Below are positions 25,747 through 34,319 of a stretch of DNA of 64,000 nucleotides, one piece after another. The stretch covers positions 4,147,400 to 4,211,399 of the forward strand of contig NC_006513.1 in NCBI RefSeq assembly GCF_000025965.1, read 5' to 3'. Under the pieces are notes generated by a model. It had not been told where the DNA came from. It did no database searches and saw only the letters and a program-made list of their open reading frames with translations. How positions within the stretch are numbered: the first letter of the stretch is position 1; every line of letters starts with the position of its first letter. The DNA comes from Aromatoleum aromaticum EbN1 (lineage in GTDB: Bacteria; Pseudomonadota; Gammaproteobacteria; Burkholderiales; Rhodocyclaceae). Position numbers and translations under genes: made by a program.

Positions 25747-26328
25747 GTGCGACGAGCCGGACTGATCCTGCTGCTTTGTGCTGTCGCGATCACGGCACCG
25801 CTCGCCGCCGCCGAGGCGTGGACGATCGAACAGCTGATGCACACGCTCGGCCAGCAGCGCTCCGGACAGGCGCACTTCGTCGAACGCAAGTACCTCGCGA
25901 TCCTCGACGCCCCGGTCGAATCGTCCGGCGAGCTGCGCTTTCGCGCTCCCGACCGGCTGGAGAAGATCACTCTCGAGCCGCGCCGCGAATCGCTGGTGCT
26001 CGAAGGCAACACCCTGACAGTGGTGCGCGGCGAGCGTCGCCACATCGTGCAGCTGTCCGATTACCGCGAGATCGCCGCGTTCATCGACAGCATCCGCGCG
26101 ACCCTCGCCGGCGACCAGGCCGCGCTCGATCGGATCTACGCGGCAAGCCTCACGGGCACGCCGCAGGACTGGACGCTGACGCTGCTGCCGCGCGAGCCGA
26201 AAATGGCCGAAGTCGTGTTGCGCATCGCGATCAACGGCAGCCATGCTCAATTGCGCGGCATCGAGATCCTGCAGGCCGACGGCGACCGCTCGGTGATGGA
26301 GATCGTTTCGGAGCGCGCCGCGCGATGA
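25747..26328 (+). CDS. LolA-like periplasmic carrier of the pigment operon
   Basis: A 193-residue protein with a signal peptide (hydrophobic residues about 5-18, cleavage near PLAAAEA) and a LolA-type fold: IEQLMHTLGQQRSGQAHFVE then LRFRAPDRLEKITLEP. It is diverged from the housekeeping LolA at 11727. LolA-like proteins in aryl-polyene clusters are thought to help the pigment lipid cross the periplasm with the MMPL exporter. The start is GTG 25747 with GGGAG upstream. It overlaps the exporter by ATGA. Confidence 0.8.
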   Translation: MRRAGLILLLCAVAITAPLAAAEAWTIEQLMHTLGQQRSGQAHFVERKYLAILDAPVESSGELRFRAPDRLEKITLEPRRESLVLEGNTLTVVRGERRHIVQLSDYREIAAFIDSIRATLAGDQAALDRIYAASLTGTPQDWTLTLLPREPKMAEVVLRIAINGSHAQLRGIEILQADGDRSVMEIVSERAAR

Positions 26329-28676
26329 CGCGACGCCTCGTGCCCGCGCTGCTGGCGTGGCTCGCGTTCGTCGGCCTGTCCGTCGCGGTCGTCAGCCAGA
26401 CGCGCTTCACGAGCGATCTGTCGGCTTTCCTGCCGGCCAGCCCGACCGCCGAACAGCAGGTCCTCGTCGATCAGCTGCGCGACGGCATGGTGTCGCGCCT
26501 GCTGCTGCTCGGCATCGAGGGCGGCGACGCCGCGACGCGCTCGGCGCTGTCGCGCGAGCTTGCGCGACGGCTGCGGGCCGACACTGCGTTCGGCGTCGTT
26601 GCCAACGGCGAACCGGTCCACCGCGAGCGCGACCAGGCCCTGCTGTTCGGCAACCGCTACCTGCTCAGCCCCGCCGTCACGCCGCAGCGCTTCGGCGTCG
26701 AAGGCCTGCATGCCGCGATCGGCGAGTCGATCGACCTGCTCGCCTCGCCGCTGGGCATGCTGACGAAGGCGCTGCTGCCGCGCGATCCGACCGGTGAGAT
26801 GATGCAGCTCCTCGAACGTCTCGACGGCGACGCCCGGCCCGCGCTCGTGGACGGCACGTGGGCGTCGCGCGACGGGCGGCGTGCGCTGCTGCTCGCGCAG
26901 ACGCGCGCCGCCGGGTCCGATCTCGACGCCCAGCAGGAAGCGATCGCGAAAGTGCGCGAAGCGTTCACGGCCGTCGCGCAGGCGCAGCACGCCGATGCGC
27001 GCTTGCTGCTTTCCGGTCCGGGCGTCTTCGCCGTCGCCTCGCGGGCGACGATCCAGGACGAAGTGCTGCGGCTGACGCTGGTGTCGATCACGCTGATCGT
27101 CACGCTGCTGCTGTTCATCTACCGTTCCGCGACTGCGCTGCTGCTCGGACTGCTGCCGGTCGTCTGCGGGGCGCTCGCCGGAGTCGCCGCGGTGAGCCTC
27201 GGTTTCGGCGTCGTCCACGGCATCACGCTCGGCTTCGGCACGACGCTGATCGGCGAAGCGGTCGACTACGCGATCTACCTTTTCATCCAGTCCGGGCCGG
27301 CAGGCGAGCGCAACGAAGCGGAGCGCCGACCCGGCATCGCGGCGTTCTGGCCGACGATCCAGCTCGGCGTGCTGACGTCGATCTGCGGCTTCGCGACGCT
27401 GCTGTTCTCCGGCTTCCCGGGGCTCGCGCAGCTCGGCCTGTATTCGGTCGCCGGCCTCGTCGCGGCCGTCGCGACGACGCGCTTCGTGCTGCCGCATCTG
27501 CTGCCATCGGGCTTCGCGATCCGCGACGTCACTCCACTCGGAGTGCAGCTGCAGCACCTGCTGGTGAACGCACGCCACCTGCGCTGGGGAATCGTGGCGC
27601 TGGCGCTGGCCGCCGCGGCGGTGATCCACGTCAACCGCGACCGGGTGTGGAACCGCGAGCTCGCCGCCCTGAGCCCGGTCCCGGCCGCCGACCAGGCCCT
27701 CGATCTCGCGCTGCGCAGCGATCTCGGCGCCCCCGACGTGCGCCATCTCGTCGTCGTCAGCGGCCGCGACGCCGAAGCGGCGCTGCAGGCCGCCGAGGCG
27801 GTCGGCGCGCGCTTGCAGCAGCTCGCGAACGAAGGAGCGATCGGAGGGTTCGAGAGTCCGGCGCTGTATCTCCCGTCCCCGGCGACGCAGCTCGCCCGCC
27901 GCGCGAGCCTCCCCGAACCCGCCGAACTGGGCCGCCGGCTCGAACTCGCGACGGCTGGCCTGCCGCTACCGGCCGCGCACCTCGGGCCGTTCGTCGTCGA
28001 TGTCGCTGCCGCGCGCGAACGGGCGCCGCTGACGCGCGCCGATCTCGACGGAACGAGCTTCGCCCTCGCCGTCGATTCGCTGCTGATCCCGCAGCGAGAC
28101 CACTGGATCGCGCTGCTGCCGTTGCGCGCCCCGACCGACGGCCCTTTTGCGCATACGATCGACCCGGACCGGCTGCGCACCGCGCTCGAAGCGACCGACG
28201 CACAGGCGCTGTTCATCGACCTGAAAGGCGAATCCGACCGCCTCTATTCCGGTTACCTCAACGAAGCGCTGCTCCTCGCGCTCGCCGGCGTCGCCGCGAT
28301 CGTCGCGCTGCTCGGGCTCATGCTGCGCTCGGCAACCCGCGTGCTGCGCGTGCTCGTGCCGCTCGTCGCAGCGGTGCTGGTCGTCGTCGCCGGCCTCGTG
28401 CTCGCCGGCGTCACGCTGACGATCCTGCATCTGGTCGGGCTGCTCCTGATCGTCGCGGTCGGCTCGAACTACGCCCTCTTCTTCGACGGCAGCGAAAGCT
28501 CGGGAGGGCCGGCTCCCCGCACGCTCGCATCGATGCTGTTCGCGAACCTGACCACTGTCGCCGGTTTCGGCGTGCTGGCATTCTCGTCGGTGCCGGTACT
28601 GCAGGCGATCGGCGGCACCGTCGGCCCCGGCGCGATCCTCGCGCTGCTGTTCGCGGCAGTCCTGTCGCGCCCCTGA
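26325..28676 (+). CDS. MMPL/RND-type exporter of the pigment operon
   Basis: A 783-residue integral membrane protein. One N-terminal helix (residues 6-24) is followed by a large periplasmic domain to about 240, a five- to six-helix bundle (about 245-410), a second periplasmic domain (about 440-640) and a second bundle (about 645-775). GFGTTLIGEAVDYAIYLFI and VGLLLIVAVGSNYALFFDG are the two matching proton-relay helix 4 regions. This twofold layout is that of MMPL proteins. By family and context it should export the finished aryl-polyene lipid. The ATG at 26325 overlaps the LolA-like stop by ATGA. Confidence 0.88.
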   Translation: MTRRLVPALLAWLAFVGLSVAVVSQTRFTSDLSAFLPASPTAEQQVLVDQLRDGMVSRLLLLGIEGGDAATRSALSRELARRLRADTAFGVVANGEPVHRERDQALLFGNRYLLSPAVTPQRFGVEGLHAAIGESIDLLASPLGMLTKALLPRDPTGEMMQLLERLDGDARPALVDGTWASRDGRRALLLAQTRAAGSDLDAQQEAIAKVREAFTAVAQAQHADARLLLSGPGVFAVASRATIQDEVLRLTLVSITLIVTLLLFIYRSATALLLGLLPVVCGALAGVAAVSLGFGVVHGITLGFGTTLIGEAVDYAIYLFIQSGPAGERNEAERRPGIAAFWPTIQLGVLTSICGFATLLFSGFPGLAQLGLYSVAGLVAAVATTRFVLPHLLPSGFAIRDVTPLGVQLQHLLVNARHLRWGIVALALAAAAVIHVNRDRVWNRELAALSPVPAADQALDLALRSDLGAPDVRHLVVVSGRDAEAALQAAEAVGARLQQLANEGAIGGFESPALYLPSPATQLARRASLPEPAELGRRLELATAGLPLPAAHLGPFVVDVAAARERAPLTRADLDGTSFALAVDSLLIPQRDHWIALLPLRAPTDGPFAHTIDPDRLRTALEATDAQALFIDLKGESDRLYSGYLNEALLLALAGVAAIVALLGLMLRSATRVLRVLVPLVAAVLVVVAGLVLAGVTLTILHLVGLLLIVAVGSNYALFFDGSESSGGPAPRTLASMLFANLTTVAGFGVLAFSSVPVLQAIGGTVGPGAILALLFAAVLSRP

Positions 28677-29473
28677 TGCCTCGCCGCTACCGCCCGACCC
28701 CGCTGATCGGACTGTCCGTCGCGCTGCACGGCGCGGCCGCCGGCAGCCTGCTGCACCCGGACGCCTGGCCGTGGGCGGCCGGCGCGCTCGCAGCGAACCA
28801 CGCGCTGCTGACCGCTGCCGGCCTGCTGCCCCGCTGCCGCCTGCTCGGCCCGAACTGGACACGCCTGCCGACTGCAGCCGCCGCACGCGGCGAAATCGCG
28901 CTGACGATCGATGATGGTCCGGATCCCTACGTGACGCCGCGCGTGCTCGACCTGCTCGACCACCACGGCGCACGGGCGAGCTTCTTCGTCATCGGCCGGC
29001 ACGTCGGACAACATCCGGTGCTCGCGCGCGAGATCGTCGCCCGCGGCCACACGCTCGAAAACCACAGCGAACAGCACCTGAAGAGCTTCTCGCTGCACGG
29101 ACCGCGCTGGTGCGAGCGCGAGATCCGGGCCGCGCAGCAGACGATCGCCGATTGCTGCGGCGCCGCCCCGCGCTTCTTCCGTGCACCGGCCGGGCTGCGC
29201 AACCCGTTCCTCGAACCAGTGCTGGCCCGCCTCGACCTGCAGCTCGCCGCGTGGACGCGCCGCGCTTACGACACCCGCAATGACGACGCGGAAAAAGTCG
29301 GCGACCGTCTGCTCGGCGGGCTCGCCGGCGGCGACATCCTGCTGCTGCACGACGGCAACGCCGCACGCGGCCGGCACGGCACGCCGGTGATCCTCGACGT
29401 ACTGCCGCGCCTCCTCGCCGCCTGCGAGACCGCGGGACTGCGCCCGGTCACTTTGCGGGCGGCGATCCGGTGA
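28676..29473 (+). CDS. polysaccharide deacetylase (NodB-type) in the pigment operon
   Basis: A 265-residue protein with two weak hydrophobic stretches near the N-terminus and a NodB domain from about 70. TIDDGPDPYVTPRVL (catalytic Asp pair), HTLENHSEQHL (metal His pair), a RAPAGLRNP motif and LLLHDGN at the C-terminal motif 5 complete the fold. All metal ligands of a zinc-dependent de-N-acetylase are present, so it is likely active. It starts one base inside the exporter stop (TGATG) and its own stop overlaps the methyltransferase. A sugar deacetylase suggests that the pigment is linked to an N-acetylated sugar; this is inference. Confidence 0.82.
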   Translation: MPRRYRPTPLIGLSVALHGAAAGSLLHPDAWPWAAGALAANHALLTAAGLLPRCRLLGPNWTRLPTAAAARGEIALTIDDGPDPYVTPRVLDLLDHHGARASFFVIGRHVGQHPVLAREIVARGHTLENHSEQHLKSFSLHGPRWCEREIRAAQQTIADCCGAAPRFFRAPAGLRNPFLEPVLARLDLQLAAWTRRAYDTRNDDAEKVGDRLLGGLAGGDILLLHDGNAARGRHGTPVILDVLPRLLAACETAGLRPVTLRAAIR

Positions 29474-30201
29474 GCGACGCGGTGTTCCGCACCTTGCTCG
29501 ATGCAGCGAGCGCCAAGTACCGCCCGGCGGGTCCGTTCGCGTACCACTTTGCGCGCGGCAAGCTCGGAGCGGACCCGCTGTTCCGCATGCTGCTGCAGCG
29601 CGGCATGTTCCCCGCCGCAACCCGTGTCGTCGATCTGGGTTGCGGCCAGGGGCTTCTTGCGTCGTGGCTGCTCGCCGCGCGGCGCCTCCACGACTGCGGC
29701 CGATGGACGGGGGAGTGGCCGGCGCCGCCGAAGCTGCTGGGGCTGCGCGGCATCGACCGCAATCTCCGCGATGTGGCGCGTGCGCGCCGCGCGCTCGCCG
29801 CGGAGGCGGCAATCGTCGAGATCCGGCAAGGCGACCTCGCGACGCTCGAGGCGCCCGACTTCGGTCCGGTCGACGTCGTCACGATTCTCGACGTCCTGCA
29901 CTACCTCGACTTCGCCGCGCAGGAAAGCCTGCTGCGCAAGGTCCGGGCCGCGCTGCCTGCCGGCGGACTCCTTTTCGCTCGTGTCGGCGACACGGACGCC
30001 GGCCTGCCGCACCGCCTGTCGACAGCGGTCGACCTCGCCGTCGCGTTCGCCCGCGGGCACCGTCTGCCCCGGCTCTACTGCCGATCGTCGCGAAGCTGGA
30101 TCGCCCTTCTCGAAGGACTCGGCTTTTCCGTGCACGACGAGCCGATGGGCACCGGCAAATCGTTCGCGAACGTGATGCTCGTCGCACAGGTGCCGCATTG
30201 A
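29470..30201 (+). CDS. class I SAM-dependent methyltransferase
   Basis: A 243-residue methyltransferase: motif I VVDLGCGQGLLASWLL near residue 54, a DxxDVVTILDVLHYLDF region near 130 and FARVGDTDAG near 170. In aryl-polyene pigments the aryl head is often methylated or O-methylated, so this enzyme is the natural candidate. The start is GTG 29470, overlapping the deacetylase stop as GTGA. A 72-bp gap follows, the largest break in the operon. Confidence 0.8.
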   Translation: MSDAVFRTLLDAASAKYRPAGPFAYHFARGKLGADPLFRMLLQRGMFPAATRVVDLGCGQGLLASWLLAARRLHDCGRWTGEWPAPPKLLGLRGIDRNLRDVARARRALAAEAAIVEIRQGDLATLEAPDFGPVDVVTILDVLHYLDFAAQESLLRKVRAALPAGGLLFARVGDTDAGLPHRLSTAVDLAVAFARGHRLPRLYCRSSRSWIALLEGLGFSVHDEPMGTGKSFANVMLVAQVPH

Positions 30202-30273
30202 AGCGGGCGCGGCGCTTCAGGCGCGTTGCCGCGATTTGTTAAACTAGCGCCTTTGTCCGACGCCCGAGCCGCC

Positions 30274-31461
30274 GTGAACCCGCTGTTGATCTCCCGCTAC
30301 ACCGCCACCTCCTGCCTCGGCAGAGGCATCGGGCCGATGCGCGATGCGCTCGTCGCGGGCCGTTCCGGCCTGAAACCCTGCGACTTCGATGGCGTTGCGC
30401 TCGAAACCTGGGTTGGCGAAGTCGCCGGCGCGGACGACGAGACGCTGCCCTCGCATCTGCGCCGTTTCGACTGCCGTAACAACCGGCTCGCGCAGATCGG
30501 CTTCGAACAGGACGGGTTCTCCGACGCCGTGCGGGGCGCCATGGGGCGCTACGGTGCCGAGCGGATCGGCGTGTTTCTCGGCACGAGCACGGCCGGAATC
30601 CTCGAAACCGAGCTCGCCTACCAGCGCCGCGATCCGGCCAACGGCGCGCTGCCGGCCGGTTTCAACTACGCCGGCTCACACAATCCGTTTTCGGTAGCCG
30701 CGTTCGTGCAGGCCGCGTTCGGACTTGGCGGGCCAGCCAGCGTCGTGTCGTCAGCCTGCTCGTCGAGCGCAAAAGTGTTCGCGTCGGCGCGACGCATGAT
30801 CGAAGCGGGACTGATCGACGCGGCGATCGTCGGCGGCGTCGATTCATTGTGCCTCACGACGCTGTACGGCTTCGCTTCGCTCGAACTCACGTCGAGGCAG
30901 GCGTGCCGGCCGTTCGACCTGAGGCGCGACGGCATCTCGATCGGCGAAGCGGCCGCGTTCGCATTGCTCGAACGCGTCGACGGGCCGCTCGCCGACGATG
31001 CCATCCTGCTCCTTGGCGTCGGCGAATCGAGCGACGCCTATCACATGTCCTCGCCGCACCCCGAAGGCCTCGGCGCGCGGCGGGCAATGGAAGCGGCGCT
31101 CGCCGCCGCCGGGCTGGAGTCGGGCGACATCGATTACATCAACCTGCACGGCACTGCGACGCCGAGCAACGACAGCGCCGAAAGCAGGGCCGTGCGCGCG
31201 CTGTTCGGTGCAGCGACCGCCTGCAATTCGACGAAAGGAGCTACCGGCCATACGCTCGGCGCAGCCGGCGGCGTCGAAGCAGTGATCGCCGCGCTGGCGC
31301 TGCGCGACGGCTTTCTTCCCGGTAGCCCCAACACCCGTGAACCGGAGCCGGACATGAATTACCTCCTCGCCAGCCGCCCGGCACGCGTCCGGCGCGTGCT
31401 CAGCAACTCGTTCGGGTTCGGCGGCACGAACTGCAGCCTCGTGATCGGCCGCGCGCAATGA
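30274..31461 (+). CDS. beta-ketoacyl synthase (FabF-type, ApeO-like)
   Basis: A 395-residue condensing enzyme. The catalytic set is intact: Cys162 in SSACSSSAKVFASA, His in INLHGTATPSNDS, Lys/His in CNSTKGATGHTLGAAGG. The C-terminal NSFGFGGTNCSLV gate is present. It extends the polyene with malonyl-ACP, most likely as a heterodimer with the overlapping chain-length-factor-like protein. The start is placed at GTG 30274, giving VNPLLISRYTATSCLG, the normal KS N-terminus; TTG 30253 and 30226 are alternatives. It is the only full-length KS in the operon. Confidence 0.88.
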   Translation: MNPLLISRYTATSCLGRGIGPMRDALVAGRSGLKPCDFDGVALETWVGEVAGADDETLPSHLRRFDCRNNRLAQIGFEQDGFSDAVRGAMGRYGAERIGVFLGTSTAGILETELAYQRRDPANGALPAGFNYAGSHNPFSVAAFVQAAFGLGGPASVVSSACSSSAKVFASARRMIEAGLIDAAIVGGVDSLCLTTLYGFASLELTSRQACRPFDLRRDGISIGEAAAFALLERVDGPLADDAILLLGVGESSDAYHMSSPHPEGLGARRAMEAALAAAGLESGDIDYINLHGTATPSNDSAESRAVRALFGAATACNSTKGATGHTLGAAGGVEAVIAALALRDGFLPGSPNTREPEPDMNYLLASRPARVRRVLSNSFGFGGTNCSLVIGRAQ

Positions 31462-32267
31462 CCGGTCCGGCCCATTCCCTGCCCGGCGCGTGGATCAGCG
31501 GCATCGGCCTGCTCGGCCCGGGCCTGCCCGACTGGCCGGGCGGCGCCGCGATCCTCGCCGGCGAGGCGCTCTGGGTGCCGGCGAAGACCGTGCTCAGCGC
31601 ACCGGAACAGCTCCCCGCCGCCGAACGCCGCCGTTCGGTGCGCGTCGTCAAGCTCGCGCTGACCGTCGGCCTCGAAGCCGTGAGCGCGGCCGGAGCCGAC
31701 GCATCGGCTCTCGCGACGGTGTTCAGTTCGTCCGGCGGCGACGGCCACAACTGCCACCTGATTTGCGAAGCGCTCGCGTCCGACGACCGCCAGGTTTCGC
31801 CGACCCGTTTCCACAACTCCGTGCATAACGCCGCTGCCGGCTACTGGGGCATCGCAACCGGCGCATCGCCCCCCGCAGCGGTATTGTGCGCGTTCGACGG
31901 CAGCTTCGCAGCGGGGCTGCTCGAGGCGCTGGTACAGGTCAGCGTCGACCGCGTGCCGAGCCTGCTGATCGCCTACGATGCCGACTACCCGGAACCGCTG
32001 CGCGCGGCGCGCCCGGTGCCTGATGCGTTCGGCATGGCGCTGCTGCTGACGCCGGAACCGGGCGCACCCCACTTCGGCCGCATCCGTGCCGGGCTGACGA
32101 CTGCTACGGCCGACACCCTCGCCGATCCGGCGCTCGACACGTTGCGCCGCGCGATTCCCGCCGCCCGCAGCCTGCCGCTGCTCGCCGCGATCGCGCGCGG
32201 CGAATCGGGGCGGATCGTGCTCGACTATCTCGACCACGCCCGCGTCGCGGTGGACTTCACCGCATGA
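31458..32267 (+). CDS. short KS-like chain-length-factor protein (ApeC-like)
   Basis: A 269-residue protein of the truncated ketoacyl-synthase family (Ketoacyl-synt_2 type). FHNSVHNAAAGYWGIATGASPP (about 116-137, key HNSVHNAAAGYW) is its signature. The canonical TACSSS active-site motif is absent; the corresponding stretch reads VLCAFDGSFAAGLLEA. Such proteins form a catalytically silent partner with the KS and set chain length in aryl-polyene synthases. Overlap with the KS is ATGA, which would favour 1:1 synthesis of the two subunits. Confidence 0.8.
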   Translation: MTGPAHSLPGAWISGIGLLGPGLPDWPGGAAILAGEALWVPAKTVLSAPEQLPAAERRRSVRVVKLALTVGLEAVSAAGADASALATVFSSSGGDGHNCHLICEALASDDRQVSPTRFHNSVHNAAAGYWGIATGASPPAAVLCAFDGSFAAGLLEALVQVSVDRVPSLLIAYDADYPEPLRAARPVPDAFGMALLLTPEPGAPHFGRIRAGLTTATADTLADPALDTLRRAIPAARSLPLLAAIARGESGRIVLDYLDHARVAVDFTA

Positions 32268-32743
32268 CCTCGCAACCAGCGACGCTGGACCGCGCCGCGA
32301 TTGCGGCCCGCATTCCCCATCACGGCACGATGTGCCTGCTCGACGCCGTCGTCGCGTGGGACGCCGAATCGATCCACTGCCGTGCGACGAGCCATTGCGA
32401 CTTGGCGAACCCGCTGCGCGACGCGGGCAGCCTGCCAACGACTGCCGCAATCGAATATGCGGCGCAGGCGATGGCGGTCCACGGCGCGCTGCTCGCGCCG
32501 GCCGGCGGCACGCCGCGCGCCGGCTACCTCGCCAGCGTGCGCAGCGTCGAGCTCGCTGTAGCCCACCTCGACGGGATTGCAGGCGAGCTCGAAATCCGTG
32601 CGAAGCGGCTGACCGGCAACGACAGCCAGGTGTTGTACGGTTTCACCGTCTGCGCCGCGGGTACGACGCTCGTTTCCGGGCGTGCCGCGGTGATTCTCGA
32701 TGCAGGCGCGCCGGGCGCCGGCCTTTCCCGGAGCCCCCCTTGA
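32264..32743 (+). CDS. second hot-dog dehydratase subunit (ApeP-like)
   Basis: A 159-residue hot-dog protein starting IPHHGTMCLLDAVVAWD, with TTAAIEYAAQAMAVHGAL on the central helix and a C-terminal tail extending past the domain. In the Ape system two unlike hot-dog proteins form the dehydratase; this would pair with the 100-residue protein at 24448. It overlaps the CLF stop by ATGA and the reductase start by TTGA. Confidence 0.78.
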   Translation: MTSQPATLDRAAIAARIPHHGTMCLLDAVVAWDAESIHCRATSHCDLANPLRDAGSLPTTAAIEYAAQAMAVHGALLAPAGGTPRAGYLASVRSVELAVAHLDGIAGELEIRAKRLTGNDSQVLYGFTVCAAGTTLVSGRAAVILDAGAPGAGLSRSPP

Positions 32744-33459
32744 AACGCGCACTGGTTACCGGCGGCAGCGGCGGCATCGGTGCCGCGATCTGCCGCCGCC
32801 TCGCAGCCGACGGCTACCACGTCTTCGTCCATGCCCACCGCAACCTCGACCAGGCGCGCGCGCTCGTCGACGACATCCGGGCGGGCGGCGGCAGCGCGAC
32901 GCCGGTGGGGTTCGACGTCACCGATGCCGCTGCGACATCGGCCGAGCTCGAGGCGCTGCTCGCCGAAGCGCCGATCCAGATCCTCGTGAACAATGCCGGC
33001 ATCCACGACGACGCGGTGTTCCCGGGCATGCGCGCGCAACAGTGGCAGCGCGTCATCGACGTGTCGCTGAACGGGTTCTTCAACGTCACCCAGCCGCTGA
33101 CGATGCCGATGATCCGCACCCGCTGGGGGCGCATCATCACGATCTCGTCGGTCGCGGCGATCACCGGCAACCGCGGGCAGACGAACTACGCCGCGGCGAA
33201 AGGAGCGCTGCATTCGGCGAGCCGCTCGCTGTCGCAGGAACTCGCGAGCCGCGGCATCACCGTCAATGTCGTCGCGCCTGGAATCATCGACACGGCGATG
33301 AGCGAAGACACGTTCGACGCCGCCGCGATCGCCCGCCTGGTGCCGATGAAGCGCGCCGGCCGCCCGGCCGAAGTCGCCGACCTGGTCGGTTTTCTCGCGT
33401 CCGAGCAGGCCGCGTATATCAGCGGCCAGGTGATTTCGATCAACGGCGGGATGATCTAA
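32740..33459 (+). CDS. 3-oxoacyl-ACP reductase (FabG/SDR, ApeQ-like)
   Basis: A 239-residue short-chain dehydrogenase. The NADP loop VTGGSGGIGAAICRRLA is at residues 5-21, LVNNAG at 85-90, and catalytic Ser/Tyr/Lys are in SSVAAITGNRGQTNYAAAKGA. GIIDTAM follows. The start is TTG 32740, overlapping the dehydratase stop as TTGA; no ATG is available near it and the first strand KRALVTGG follows at once. It closes the operon. Its TAA stop overlaps the stop of the convergent GT2 gene (CTAA). Confidence 0.88.
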   Translation: MKRALVTGGSGGIGAAICRRLAADGYHVFVHAHRNLDQARALVDDIRAGGGSATPVGFDVTDAAATSAELEALLAEAPIQILVNNAGIHDDAVFPGMRAQQWQRVIDVSLNGFFNVTQPLTMPMIRTRWGRIITISSVAAITGNRGQTNYAAAKGALHSASRSLSQELASRGITVNVVAPGIIDTAMSEDTFDAAAIARLVPMKRAGRPAEVADLVGFLASEQAAYISGQVISINGGMI

Positions 33460-34319
33460 GTTTGAGGGTCGGCGCGCTTGTCGCGGCCGGAAGCGTAGCG
33501 CCGCGCCGCAAGCAGCGGCAGGCGCAGCAGGAAGCCGAAGAACAGCCGCGTGTGCATCCACGTCAGCAGCAGGTTGTCGCGCAGGTAGTTGAAATGCGAT
33601 ACGCCGCCCTCATCCGGCGTGAAGTATCGCACCGGTGCCTCCAGGTTCACCGGCGGCACGCCGGCCCAGCTCATGCGCACGACCGCTTCCGGGTCGAAAT
33701 CGAAACGCCGCATCCAGCGCTGCCCGCGCATCACGCGCGCGAGCGGCCCGATCGGATAGACGCGAAAGCCGAACAGCGAATCGCCGATGCCCGTCCACAA
33801 GGTTTCGAGATTGGCCCACCAGTTCGACACGCGTCGGCCCCGCACGCGCAGCGCTGGAGCGCTGGCGTCGAACACCGGCACGCCCAGGATCATCGCCTCC
33901 GGCCGCCCCTGCGACGCCGCCATGAAGCTCGGGATCAGCTCGGCCGGGTGCTGGCCGTCCGAATCCATCGTCAGCACGTGCGTGAAGCCTTCATCCGCGG
34001 CAAGTTCGATGCCGTGGAGCACCGCCGCGCCCTTGCCGAGGTTTTTCGGCAGCACGATGACCCGCAGCCCCGGGTCGTCGTTCGCCATTGCCTGCAGGGC
34101 CTGAGTCGTGCCGTCGGTGCTGCCATCCACGACGACCCACACCGGCAGCCATTCCCGGCGCGCTGCGCGCACGGTGTCGAAAACCTTGCTTCCCGGGTTG
34201 TAGCTGGGGATCAGCAGCAGGTGGGTCGAGGCGGATTCAGCCGCGCTCAGCGCTGGCTGCAGCGTCGTCGTGCCGTCGGGGCGACGCTGCGGATGCCGGA
34301 AAGTCGGGAAGCGTTGCAT
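33456..34319 (-). CDS. family 2 glycosyltransferase, pigment-associated
   Basis: A 287-residue GT2 enzyme of the dolichyl-phosphate-mannose-synthase-like group: LLIPSYNPG, VVVDGSTDGT, DSDGQHP (DxD) and an RFDFDPE acceptor loop. The C-terminal amphipathic region has no clear membrane helices. Start ATG 34319 lies 83 bp inside the acyltransferase gene, which is odd but is the first good start. In several aryl-polyene clusters GT2 and acyltransferase form a single fused protein; here they are split but overlapping. It likely glycosylates the pigment or its lipid anchor. Confidence 0.78.
   Translation of the reverse strand: MQRFPTFRHPQRRPDGTTTLQPALSAAESASTHLLLIPSYNPGSKVFDTVRAARREWLPVWVVVDGSTDGTTQALQAMANDDPGLRVIVLPKNLGKGAAVLHGIELAADEGFTHVLTMDSDGQHPAELIPSFMAASQGRPEAMILGVPVFDASAPALRVRGRRVSNWWANLETLWTGIGDSLFGFRVYPIGPLARVMRGQRWMRRFDFDPEAVVRMSWAGVPPVNLEAPVRYFTPDEGGVSHFNYLRDNLLLTWMHTRLFFGFLLRLPLLAARRYASGRDKRADPQT

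Noticed and set aside
26858..28675. Long upstream extension of the deacetylase frame through the exporter gene
   Set aside because: Arg/Ala/Pro-rich out-of-frame reading of the MMPL gene; the real start is at 28676.
31458..32267. Short KS-like gene as a broken ketosynthase
   Set aside because: It has the conserved features of the chain-length-factor family, no frameshift, and tight coupling on both sides, so it is a genuine short protein.
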